A stretch of DNA of 43,411 nucleotides from Clostridium brassicae (lineage in GTDB: Bacteria > Bacillota > Clostridia > Clostridiales > Clostridiaceae): positions 1 to 43,411 of the forward strand of contig NZ_JAPQFJ010000025.1 in the NCBI RefSeq assembly GCF_026738875.1. The letters run 5' to 3'. Numbering within the stretch: position 1 is the first letter of the stretch; the number at the start of each line of letters is the position of its first letter. Both the position numbers and the translations under genes were made by a program. Shown in pieces: positions 17,915 through 24,846 of this stretch. A model generated the notes under the pieces. That model was not told the origin of the DNA, did no database searches, and saw only the letters and a program-made list of their open reading frames with translations.

Positions 17915-18466
17915 ATGAAAGCAACAGGTATTGTTAGACGTATAGACGATTTAGGAAGAGTGGTAATACCTAAAGAAATTAGAAGAACTTTAAGGATTAG
18001 AGAGGGGGATCCTTTAGAAATATTTACTGATAGAGAAGGGGGTGTAATATTAAAAAAATATTCACCAATAGAAGAATTAAGCAATTTTTCAAAAGAATAT
18101 GCTGAATCATTACAAACAACAATTGGACACATAGTACTTATTTGTGATAAAGATAATGTTTTATCTGTAAGTGGAACTTCTAAGAAAGAATATATGGATA
18201 AAAAAATAAGCCCGGAAGTTGAACAGATTATGGAAGAAAGAAAAGGAGCTAATCTTGGAGAAGGAGCAAATAAAATAATTCCTTTAATAGATGATGAAGA
18301 GGTAGAAGGAAAATACTCTGCACAGGTTATACATCCTATAATTGCCGAAGGAGATACAATAGGTGCTGTTATAATAGCTTCAAAAGAAGATAACGTTAAA
18401 TTTGGAGAAGTTGAAGTTAAATTAGCAGAAACAGCAGCAGCATTTTTAGGAAAACAAATGGAATAA
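17915..18466 (+). CDS. spoVT: stage V sporulation protein T, AbrB-family regulator
   Basis: SpoVT is a forespore transcription regulator. The 183-residue protein has an AbrB-type swapped-hairpin DNA-binding domain at 1-50 (MKATGIVRRIDDLGRVVIPK...) and a C-terminal GAF-like domain (about 60-180). AAGGAGG lies 8 nt upstream of the ATG at 17915; a TTG one codon earlier is also possible. A long upstream in-frame extension has no support. It precedes the YabM-type flippase and mazG, as in Bacillus. Confidence 0.95.
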   Translation: MKATGIVRRIDDLGRVVIPKEIRRTLRIREGDPLEIFTDREGGVILKKYSPIEELSNFSKEYAESLQTTIGHIVLICDKDNVLSVSGTSKKEYMDKKISPEVEQIMEERKGANLGEGANKIIPLIDDEEVEGKYSAQVIHPIIAEGDTIGAVIIASKEDNVKFGEVEVKLAETAAAFLGKQME

Positions 18467-18499
18467 TAAATGGCAGGAAGACTGCCATTTATTATTTAA
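18462..18499 (+). terminator. terminator overlapping the spoVT stop codon
   Basis: A perfect 15-bp stem (AATAATAAATGGCAG at 18462-18476 against 18482-18496, loop GAAGA) includes the spoVT stop codon and is followed by TTT. Confidence 0.75.
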
Positions 18500-18559
18500 G
18501 TAATAATATCTTCATTTTTAAAATATTTATATTTAAAGAGTAATAATGGAGGTATTATT

Positions 18560-20095
18560 TTGAAAAAACAATCACTATTAAGAGGAACATTTATCTTAGG
18601 TTTTGCAGGAATATTTTCTAGAGCATTAGGAATGTTTTTTAGAATTCCTTTAACAATTTTAATTGGGGATGAGGGGATAGGATATTATCAGATGGCATAT
18701 CCACTATATATGCTTTTTATAGCAGGGGCATCGGGAGTGCCACTTGCTATGTCAAAAATGATATCTGAAAAAAACGCAAAAGGGGATGATGTGGGGGTAA
18801 TCCAAATTCTAAAACAAGCACTTTTGCTAATGCTTATATTTGGAGTAACTATAAGTCTAATAATGTTTGCATTCTCTAATGTGTTTATTAAGTTTTTTAG
18901 ATGGCACAAAAATTCATATTATTCTTTAATAGCTCTTGCTACTGCACCGGTTTTTATTGCTGTTATGAATGTATTTCGAGGTTTCTTCCAGGGACTTCAA
19001 AATATGACACCTACAGCTGTTTCTCAAATTTTAGAGCAAATTGCAAGAGTAGTTGTAGGAATTGGACTTGCTATAATGTTTCTTCCAAAAGGAATTCAAT
19101 ATGCTGCAGGAGGAGCTACATTAGGAGCAGCTGCAGGTGGAATTTTAGGAGCATTATATTTAATAAGTAAATATAAAAAAATAAGATTTAAGATGGGAAT
19201 TAGTGATGTTAAATATAATCATGATATTATGGAAGATTTGATAAGACTTGCTGTTCCGATTTCTATAGGAGCTTGTGCAGGGACAATTATGAATGTAATA
19301 GATACAATTATTGTACCACAGAATCTTCTTAAAGCAGGATATACAGCAAGGGAATCGGCTATATTATATGGACAACTTACAGGCAAGGCTGCAGTTCTTG
19401 TAAATGTACCTTTGACACTATCAGCTGCATTATGTGCTGTAATTGTACCTATAATTTCTGAGGCTTATTTATTAAATGATAAGCATAAATTAAATAGAAA
19501 TATTTTGTCTTCTATAAAAATATCTTTAGTAGTTGCATTACCTTCTTTGCTGGGATTATATTTTTTAGCATGGCCTATATTGAATCTTATATTTAGTGGA
19601 CAGGTATCAGGACATGAAATATTAAAATATTCTTCACTATCAATCCCGTTTATTATATTGGCTCAGACAACAACTGTTATACTACAAGCAACTACATCAA
19701 AAAAACTTCCTGTTATTAATCTATTTATAGGATGTATAGTAAAAGTAATTGTAAGCAATATATTAATACCTATGCCTAATGTGAATATATATGGGGCCAT
19801 TGCAGGTACTTTTTGTGCTTATGGTATAGCTACTATGTTAAATATTAGGCTTCTAAAAAAGAGTTTAAATATAAGGATGAATTTATACGAAAGTTTAATT
19901 AAACCTGCGTATGCTTCTATGATAATGATAGTGACAGTAGTTTTTATATACGTTAAAATATATAATTATACTTTAAATAATTCTATTTCTTGTTTAATAG
20001 CGGTACTTATAGGTATAATAATATATATGATTCTAGTTTTAGCATTTAAAGTAATGAATTTTAAAGAACTTGTAGGTAAAAGGGGTAGGAAATGA
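18560..20095 (+). CDS. SpoVB/YabM-type polysaccharide flippase (MOP family)
   Basis: This 511-residue membrane protein has about 14 hydrophobic segments and belongs to the MOP/MATE-like flippases that move lipid-linked precursors across the membrane. The start is a TTG after GGAGG (MKKQSLLRGTFILGFAGIFSR). The N-terminal GDEGIGYYQMAYPLYMLFIA and ASGVPLAMSKMISE segments are typical of SpoVB and YabM proteins. Its position between spoVT and mazG is that of Bacillus yabM; SpoVB itself is encoded elsewhere in Bacillus. A lipid II or spore-cortex role is therefore likely but not proven. Confidence 0.88.
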   Translation: MKKQSLLRGTFILGFAGIFSRALGMFFRIPLTILIGDEGIGYYQMAYPLYMLFIAGASGVPLAMSKMISEKNAKGDDVGVIQILKQALLLMLIFGVTISLIMFAFSNVFIKFFRWHKNSYYSLIALATAPVFIAVMNVFRGFFQGLQNMTPTAVSQILEQIARVVVGIGLAIMFLPKGIQYAAGGATLGAAAGGILGALYLISKYKKIRFKMGISDVKYNHDIMEDLIRLAVPISIGACAGTIMNVIDTIIVPQNLLKAGYTARESAILYGQLTGKAAVLVNVPLTLSAALCAVIVPIISEAYLLNDKHKLNRNILSSIKISLVVALPSLLGLYFLAWPILNLIFSGQVSGHEILKYSSLSIPFIILAQTTTVILQATTSKKLPVINLFIGCIVKVIVSNILIPMPNVNIYGAIAGTFCAYGIATMLNIRLLKKSLNIRMNLYESLIKPAYASMIMIVTVVFIYVKIYNYTLNNSISCLIAVLIGIIIYMILVLAFKVMNFKELVGKRGRK

Positions 20096-20117
20096 TTACG
20101 AAAAGGAGAAAGTTTAT

Positions 20118-21563
20118 ATGATAAAGGTTGTTGGATTGGGGCCAGGAAGTGTAGAAGCGCTTACAATTGGGACTTTAGAGGCATTAAAGAATAGTAATAA
20201 TGTGTATTTTAGAACAGATAAACATCCTAATATTGATCATTTGAAAAGAATCGGAATAGAGTTTAAATCTTATGATTATGTTTATGAAAAATCAAGCAAC
20301 TTTGATGAGGTATATGAGTTTATTGCTAAAAATTTATTGGATAATTATAAAATGTGTGGTGAGCTTGTATATGCAGTGCCAGGAAATCCTTTTAAAGGAG
20401 AAAAGTCTGTTGAAATACTAGTAAAGCTTTGTGAAGAAGAAGGTATAGATGTAGATATTTTGCCGGCAGTTAGTTTTGTGGATGCTATGGTTGAAAGTTT
20501 AAAAGTAGACCCTTTTGATGGACTAAAGATAATAGATTCTTTTGATATTAAAAATCAAATTTTAGATAAAAGAGTTGGAATAATAGTAGCACAAGTTTAT
20601 AATAGGTTTATAGCATCAGAGGTTAAGTTAGCTCTACTAGAATATTATAAAGATGAAACAGAAATATACTTTGTAAGAGCAGCAGGTATTAAAGAGGTTG
20701 AAAGTATTAGAAAAATAAAGATTTATGAACTTGATAGGCAAGAAGATATTGATCATCTAACCTCTCTATATATACCTAAAAATTCAGAAGCTACAAAAGA
20801 TTTTTATGATTTATTGGATATAATGAATACTCTAAGAGGAGAAAATGGATGTCCATGGGATAAAGAACAAACTCATTCATCATTAAAAAAATGCTTAATA
20901 GAAGAATGTTATGAGGTCTTAGAGGCAATCGATGAAGAAGATGATGATAAAATAATAGAAGAACTAGGAGATGTACTTCTTCAGGTTGTATTTCATGCAC
21001 AAATAGGAAAAGAAGATGGGTATTTTAATGTAAATGATGTCATACAAGGAATTTGTACTAAACTAATTCAAAGACATCCTCATGTGTTTGGAGAAATTAT
21101 TGTTGGCAATTCTAGCGAAGTTTTGGTAAACTGGGATAAAATAAAGAAAATAGAAAAAGGGTTCGATAAATATACAGATGAGTTAAAACATGTACCTAAA
21201 AATTTGCCTGCTTTAATGAGAGCAGATAAGGTTCAAAAGAAAGCAGCTAAAGTTGGTTTCGATTGGAATGATGTTAAACCAGCAATGAATAAAGTAATTG
21301 AAGAATTAAATGAGATAAAACAGGTATATAAAACCCAAAACAAGGAAAAAATAACAGGTGAAATAGGAGATTTAATATTTAGTAGTGTAAATATAGCAAG
21401 ATTGCTTGACATTGACCCTGAGCTTGCATTAAATTATACTATAGACAAATTTATTAATAGATTTGAATACATAGAAAAAAGTGCTTTAAAAGATGGGAAA
21501 AAATTAGAAGAAATGTCTTTGAATGAAATGGATAAATTGTGGGAAGAATCAAAGACAAAATAA
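20118..21563 (+). CDS. mazG: tetrapyrrole-methylase-like / MazG fusion (YabN type)
   Basis: This 481-residue protein fuses a SAM-dependent methylase-like domain (about 1-220, starting IKVVGLGPGSVEALT) to a MazG nucleoside triphosphate pyrophosphohydrolase region (about 230-480). The first MazG half has the metal-binding EExxE...ExxD pattern (LIEECYEVLEAI...EELGDVLLQVVFHA); a second, shorter half repeats it (EELNEIK...GEIGDLIFSS). MazG hydrolyses non-canonical or excess NTPs; the role of the fused methylase domain is not established. AAAGGAG precedes the ATG. The fusion and location match Bacillus yabN. Confidence 0.93.
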   Translation: MIKVVGLGPGSVEALTIGTLEALKNSNNVYFRTDKHPNIDHLKRIGIEFKSYDYVYEKSSNFDEVYEFIAKNLLDNYKMCGELVYAVPGNPFKGEKSVEILVKLCEEEGIDVDILPAVSFVDAMVESLKVDPFDGLKIIDSFDIKNQILDKRVGIIVAQVYNRFIASEVKLALLEYYKDETEIYFVRAAGIKEVESIRKIKIYELDRQEDIDHLTSLYIPKNSEATKDFYDLLDIMNTLRGENGCPWDKEQTHSSLKKCLIEECYEVLEAIDEEDDDKIIEELGDVLLQVVFHAQIGKEDGYFNVNDVIQGICTKLIQRHPHVFGEIIVGNSSEVLVNWDKIKKIEKGFDKYTDELKHVPKNLPALMRADKVQKKAAKVGFDWNDVKPAMNKVIEELNEIKQVYKTQNKEKITGEIGDLIFSSVNIARLLDIDPELALNYTIDKFINRFEYIEKSALKDGKKLEEMSLNEMDKLWEESKTK

Positions 21564-21669
21564 TTACTTAAGTTTTTAGTTAAAAGTTCTTATAAAAAAG
21601 GATTTTTAATTTAAATGAAGAATAAATTTTATATCATTATTTGATAATAATTTAAGGGAGGTAACAAAG

Positions 21670-21948
21670 GTGAATAAAGCAGAATTAATTGCAAGCATGG
21701 CAGAAAAAACTCAATTAACTAAAAAGGATGCAGAGGCAGCATTAAAGGCATTTATAGAAAGTGTTGAAGAAGCTTTAGGAAAAGGTGAAAAAGTTCAATT
21801 AATTGGATTTGGTACTTTTGAAACTCGTGAAAGAGCAGAAAGAAAAGGAAGAAACCCAAGAACTAAAGAAGAAATAGTTATACCAGCATCAACAGTTCCT
21901 GTATTTAAAGCTGGTAAAGAATTTAAAGACATAGTTAATAATAAATAA
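21670..21948 (+). CDS. hup: HU-family DNA-binding protein
   Basis: HU is a nucleoid-associated dimer that bends DNA. The 92-residue protein has the full family pattern: [40 protein letters not shown] and [15 protein letters not shown]. The start is a GTG after GGGAGG with 8 nt spacing. In Bacillus the HU gene is elsewhere; insertion of hup between mazG and rqcP is the arrangement seen in clostridia. A terminator follows directly. Confidence 0.96.
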   Translation: MNKAELIASMAEKTQLTKKDAEAALKAFIESVEEALGKGEKVQLIGFGTFETRERAERKGRNPRTKEEIVIPASTVPVFKAGKEFKDIVNNK

Positions 21949-21956
21949 CTTAAATG

Positions 21957-21990
21957 AAAAACCTGGGTGCAAATCTAGGTTTTTTATTTT
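21957..21990 (+). terminator. terminator after hup
   Basis: AAAAACCT at 21957-21964 pairs with AGGTTTTT at 21977-21984, followed by TTATTTT. It separates the highly expressed hup from rqcP. Confidence 0.7.
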
Positions 21991-22025
21991 TAGGAATATA
22001 AATAAATAGGAATTTGGAGGGTATT

Positions 22026-22283
22026 ATGAGATTAGACAAGTATCTTAAAGTTTCAAGAATAATTAAAAGAAGAACTGTTGCAAAAGAAGCTTGTGAAAGT
22101 GGCAGAGTTTTTATTAATGATAAAGTAGCAAAACCAAGTACAGAAGTTAATGAAAATGATATAATAGAGGTTAAATTTGCTAATCGTTCATTAAAAGCAA
22201 AAATTATAAACATAGCTCATCATGTAGCTAAAGCTGATGCAAAAGAGATGTACGAAATAATATCTGGAGAACAAGATCAATAA
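22026..22283 (+). CDS. rqcP: S4-domain RNA-binding protein RqcP (YabO/Hsp15 type)
   Basis: This 85-residue protein is an S4-type RNA-binding domain almost from end to end (MRLDKYLKVSRIIKRRTVA...ESGRVFINDKVAKPSTEV). In Bacillus, RqcP assists RqcH in adding alanine tails to stalled nascent chains on 50S subunits. The ATG at 22026 follows TTGGAGGG closely; an in-frame TTG at 22014 lies inside that ribosome binding site. The order rqcP-yabP-yabQ-divIC is that of Bacillus. Confidence 0.93.
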   Translation: MRLDKYLKVSRIIKRRTVAKEACESGRVFINDKVAKPSTEVNENDIIEVKFANRSLKAKIINIAHHVAKADAKEMYEIISGEQDQ

Positions 22284-22309
22284 ATGGGACTTTTGCTACA
22301 AAAGAAGTT

Positions 22310-22357
22310 TAGAGATTCATTATAAAGATTATTTGTTATAATGATCCTCTCTTTTTA
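22310..22357 (+). terminator. terminator after rqcP
   Basis: AGAG..TCATTATAA pairs with TTATAATGA..CTCT with a two-base internal mismatch, followed by CTTTTTAT. It lies just upstream of the SigE-type promoter of yabP. Confidence 0.65.
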
Positions 22358-22361
22358 TAGT

Positions 22362-22390
22362 GAATATTCATTAATATTTAGGCATATATA
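22362..22390 (+). promoter_or_regulatory. SigE-type promoter of yabP
   Basis: GAATATT at 22362-22368 matches the SigE -35 consensus KMATATT exactly. After 14 nt comes CATATATA (22383-22390), close to the -10 CATACAMT. yabP and yabQ are SigE-dependent in Bacillus, so context and sequence agree. Confidence 0.6.
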
Positions 22391-22413
22391 TTTACATATA
22401 GGGAGGGGAGTTT

Positions 22414-22704
22414 ATGGAGACAAAAAAAGAGAGTGGAAAAGGTAAAAAGAGTAATTTAACTCTTGAAAATAGAAAAAAAATGGTCTTATCAGGGGTATTA
22501 GAAGTAATATCTTTTGATGATAAATGTATAGCATTAGATACAACTCTTGGCACATTAACTGTTAGAGGACAAGAATTAAAAATGAATAAGCTAGATGTGC
22601 AAAATGGAGATATCATAATATTAGGTCAAATAAATTCCTGTGTATATACTACTACTGAAAGCAAAAAAGACAAAGAAAGTATAATTGCAAGGTTATTTAG
22701 GTAG
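22414..22704 (+). CDS. yabP: sporulation protein YabP
   Basis: YabP is a small sporulation protein made in the mother cell and needed, with YabQ, for spore cortex formation. The 96-residue protein has a charged N-terminus (METKKESGKGKKS) and the family core LSGVLEVISFDDKCIALDTTLGTLTVRGQELK. GGGAGGGG precedes the ATG. The stop is 4 nt before the yabQ start, so the two are one transcript from the SigE-like promoter. Confidence 0.92.
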   Translation: METKKESGKGKKSNLTLENRKKMVLSGVLEVISFDDKCIALDTTLGTLTVRGQELKMNKLDVQNGDIIILGQINSCVYTTTESKKDKESIIARLFR

Positions 22705-22708
22705 AGTT

Positions 22709-23104
22709 ATGATTATACCTATGAATGTACAAGTCAATATAATAATTAATAGTATACTTGCAGGAATATTGACGGGGGTATTGTTTGATATATATAGGAT
22801 TATAAGAGGATTTGAAAATCCCAATGTAATTATAACTTTAATAGAAGATATATTATTTTGGATTTTAGCAGGTATATTAGTATTTATATTTCTACTTTAC
22901 AATAGCTATATTTATATAGGACCATATTTGTTCTTATATATTGCACTAGGATTATATATATATTTAAAGCTTATAAGCAAATATTTTTTAAAAGCGCAAT
23001 ATAAACTTATATTGGTATCTTTGAAAACATGGAGAATTTTAAAGAATTTAATTCTTTACCCAATAGAGTTGGTAGTATATAAGATTATTCGTAAAAATAA
23101 ATAA
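22709..23104 (+). CDS. yabQ: spore cortex biosynthesis protein YabQ
   Basis: This 131-residue integral membrane protein has about three hydrophobic segments in its first 95 residues (NIIINSILAGILTGVLFDIY, LIEDILFWILAGILVFIF and IYIGPYLFLYIALGLYIYL), followed by a basic C-terminal tail. It is shorter than Bacillus YabQ (about 210). The ATG at 22709 is preceded by AGGTAGAG, a weak site that includes the yabP stop, so translation is probably coupled. An upstream in-frame TTG overlaps yabP and has no ribosome binding site. Family and neighbours agree on a role in cortex formation. Confidence 0.88.
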   Translation: MIIPMNVQVNIIINSILAGILTGVLFDIYRIIRGFENPNVIITLIEDILFWILAGILVFIFLLYNSYIYIGPYLFLYIALGLYIYLKLISKYFLKAQYKLILVSLKTWRILKNLILYPIELVVYKIIRKNK

Positions 23105-23112
23105 AAAATTGC

Positions 23113-23141
23113 TTGAATAAAACCTAAAACAAAACTAAAAT
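23113..23141 (+). promoter_or_regulatory. SigA promoter of divIC
   Basis: TTGAAT at 23113-23118 and TAAAAT at 23136-23141 are 17 nt apart, about 40 nt upstream of the divIC start. It would give divIC vegetative expression independent of the sporulation operon before it. Confidence 0.5.
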
Positions 23142-23182
23142 ATAGATATGAATTAAAAATAAACTTTTTGAGGTAATTTATT

Positions 23183-23455
23183 ATGAGGAAAAAGTTTAAG
23201 TTTAAAAACATATTGATTTGTTGTATATTAATTTACATTGGCTACACATTAGTAAGTCAGCAAGTAACAATAAGAAATAAGAAAGTGCAATTGGAGAAAC
23301 TTAATATTGAATTAAAAGAAGCAACAAAAGAAAATCAAAGCTTGTTAGATAAAACTAAAATGTCTAAGACTTACAGATATGTGGAGAAGCTAGCAAGGGA
23401 AAGGCTTGATTATATAAAACAAGGAGAAAATGCTGTTATGCAAAAAAAAGATTAG
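23183..23455 (+). CDS. divIC: septum formation initiator DivIC/FtsB-like
   Basis: This 90-residue bitopic protein belongs to the divisome. It has a basic cytoplasmic N-terminus (MRKKFKFKN), one transmembrane helix (about 9-25) and an extracellular coiled coil (about 30-62, KVQLEKLNIELKEATKE), followed by the ARERLDYIKQGE segment typical of DivIC/FtsB. It pairs with FtsL to activate septal synthesis. TGAGGT precedes the ATG. The order yabQ-divIC-yabR is conserved in Firmicutes. Confidence 0.92.
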   Translation: MRKKFKFKNILICCILIYIGYTLVSQQVTIRNKKVQLEKLNIELKEATKENQSLLDKTKMSKTYRYVEKLARERLDYIKQGENAVMQKKD

Positions 23456-23527
23456 GCCTTGCTTATTTTTTACACTGCGATAAATAAATTAATTATATAA
23501 ACATATTTAAGGAGGAAGTTTATTAAC

Positions 23528-23932
23528 ATGGCCTTACAGGTAGGAAGTATTTTAGAAGGGACAGTAGTAAATATCACTAAATTTGGAGCATTTATAGAAG
23601 TGGAGGGAAAGACAGGGTTAGTACACATATCTGAAGTTGCAGACACATATGTTAAAGATATAAGTCAGCATATTAAGGAAAAAGATAAGGTTAAGGTTAA
23701 AGTAATTTCTGTAGACGATAATGGAAGACTAAGTTTATCAATAAAACAAGCAATGATAAGGAAAAAGTCTTCAAAACCAGTAGAAATTGATTGGAGTAAA
23801 GAAAAGTCTAAAGTCAATAATGATAATTTTGAAGATGCAATTTCTAAGTTCCTAAAGGAAAGTGAAGAAAGATTTCAAGATTTAAAAAAACATCAAAATG
23901 TTAAAGGAAATAAATATTCTAAAAAAGGTTGA
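23528..23932 (+). CDS. yabR: S1 RNA-binding domain protein (YabR-like)
   Basis: The 134-residue protein has one S1 domain at about 1-72 (VGSILEGTVVNITKFGAFIEV...GLVHISEVAD...VKVKVISVDDNGRLSLSIKQA) and a lysine-rich, flexible tail. It resembles the C-terminal S1 domain of polynucleotide phosphorylase and the general stress protein 13 family. It binds RNA, but its precise role is not known to me. AAGGAGG lies 12 nt from the ATG, a long spacing. A terminator follows at 23943, before the tRNA operon. Confidence 0.9.
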   Translation: MALQVGSILEGTVVNITKFGAFIEVEGKTGLVHISEVADTYVKDISQHIKEKDKVKVKVISVDDNGRLSLSIKQAMIRKKSSKPVEIDWSKEKSKVNNDNFEDAISKFLKESEERFQDLKKHQNVKGNKYSKKG

Positions 23933-23942
23933 TTAAATATAT

Positions 23943-23968
23943 AAAAGGGCTATTTAAGGCCCTTTTTA
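23943..23968 (+). terminator. terminator after yabR
   Basis: AAAAGGGC at 23943-23950 pairs with GCCCTTTT at 23959-23966, followed by T. Confidence 0.8.
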
Positions 23969-23996
23969 AGTTTTTGAAAAAAGTTTAAAAAAACAG

Positions 23997-24025
23997 TTGA
24001 CATCTATATGGCATTAATATATAAT
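23997..24025 (+). promoter_or_regulatory. consensus promoter of the tRNA operon
   Basis: TTGACA at 23997-24002, a 17-nt spacer and TATAAT at 24020-24025 form a perfect SigA promoter. ATGTCG begins 5 nt after the -10 box, the same placement as in the leader of the rRNA operon at 43168. Confidence 0.85.
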
Positions 24026-24076
24026 AGTCTATGTCGCTAAGGAAAACATCAAAGCGGCAAGCGAGAAGGCAAACAA

Positions 24077-24165
24077 GCCGGAGTGGCGAAATCGGCAGAC
24101 GCACAGGACTTAAAATCCTGCGGAGCTAACACTCCGTACCGGTTCAAGTCCGGTCTCCGGCACCA
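24077..24165 (+). tRNA. tRNA-Leu (TAA), copy 1
   Basis: It has a 7-bp acceptor stem (GCCGGAG/CTCCGGC), anticodon loop CTTAAAA with anticodon TAA, and the long variable arm (CGGAGCTAACACTCCG) of class II leucine tRNAs. The T-loop is TTCAAGT and ACCA is encoded. It is identical to copy 2 at 24353. Confidence 0.97.
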
Positions 24166-24169
24166 ATAT

Positions 24170-24245
<76 letters not shown>

Positions 24246-24253
24246 TTTAATGT

Positions 24254-24330
24254 GGCGGAATAGCTCAGCTGGCTAGAGCATTCGGTTCATACCCGAAGTG
24301 TCGTAGGTTCAAGTCCTATTTCCGCTACCA
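24254..24330 (+). tRNA. elongator tRNA-Met (CAT), copy 1
   Basis: The acceptor GGCGGAA/TTCCGCT (G-T at the first pair), anticodon stem TTCGG/CCGAA with anticodon CAT, and encoded ACCA resemble elongator tRNA-Met of Bacillus more than the modified tRNA-Ile2. It is identical to copy 2 at 24540. Confidence 0.9.
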
Positions 24331-24352
24331 TTGAAAAAATAAATAGTAATAC

Positions 24353-24441
24353 GCCGGAGTGGCGAAATCGGCAGACGCACAGGACTTAAAATCCTGCGGA
24401 GCTAACACTCCGTACCGGTTCAAGTCCGGTCTCCGGCACCA
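24353..24441 (+). tRNA. tRNA-Leu (TAA), copy 2
   Basis: The sequence is identical to copy 1 at 24077-24165. It begins the second unit of the duplicated three-tRNA block. Confidence 0.97.
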
Positions 24442-24446
24442 AATAT

Positions 24447-24522
<76 letters not shown>

Positions 24523-24539
24523 TTTATTTTTTGGAGCAT

Positions 24540-24616
24540 GGCGGAATAGCTCAGCTGGCTAGAGCATTCGGTTCATACCCGAAGTGTCGTAGGTTCAAGT
24601 CCTATTTCCGCTACCA
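24540..24616 (+). tRNA. elongator tRNA-Met (CAT), copy 2
   Basis: It is identical to copy 1. It is the last gene of the tRNA operon and is followed within a base by the terminator. Confidence 0.9.
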
Positions 24617-24651
24617 AAAGTCTACAAGGTAACTTGTAGACTTTTATTTTT
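24616..24651 (+). terminator. terminator of the tRNA operon
   Basis: AAAAGTCTACAAG pairs perfectly with CTTGTAGACTTTT around GTAA and is followed by ATTTTTTT. Confidence 0.9.
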
Positions 24652-24798
24652 TTGTTTTATCTCATACAAATTTCAAATTTGTGACACAAAAAAAAGAAAA
24701 AGTTCGTGAATGGTAAAATTATACAAAAACATAAAATTAAATGTCTTACGAAACATGAATGTTGGCTCCAATAAATTACATATTTTCCCAGTAAGTTT

Positions 24799-24807
24799 TG
24801 CTATAAT
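24799..24807 (+). promoter_or_regulatory. extended -10 promoter candidate of spoIIE
   Basis: TGCTATAAT is an extended -10 box 40 nt before the spoIIE start with no matching -35 at 17 nt. In Bacillus spoIIE is driven by SigA with Spo0A bound at the -35 region. The upstream sequence has GTCTTACGAAA and TGTGACA motifs, but none is a convincing 0A box. Confidence 0.4.
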
Positions 24808-24846
24808 AAGTACTATCATATAGAAAGAGTTTAGGGGGGAGCTGTA

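Noticed and set aside
22414-23104. yabP-yabQ as a toxin-antitoxin pair (two short overlapping-like genes)
   Set aside because: Sequence, gene order next to divIC and the SigE-like promoter identify them as sporulation genes.
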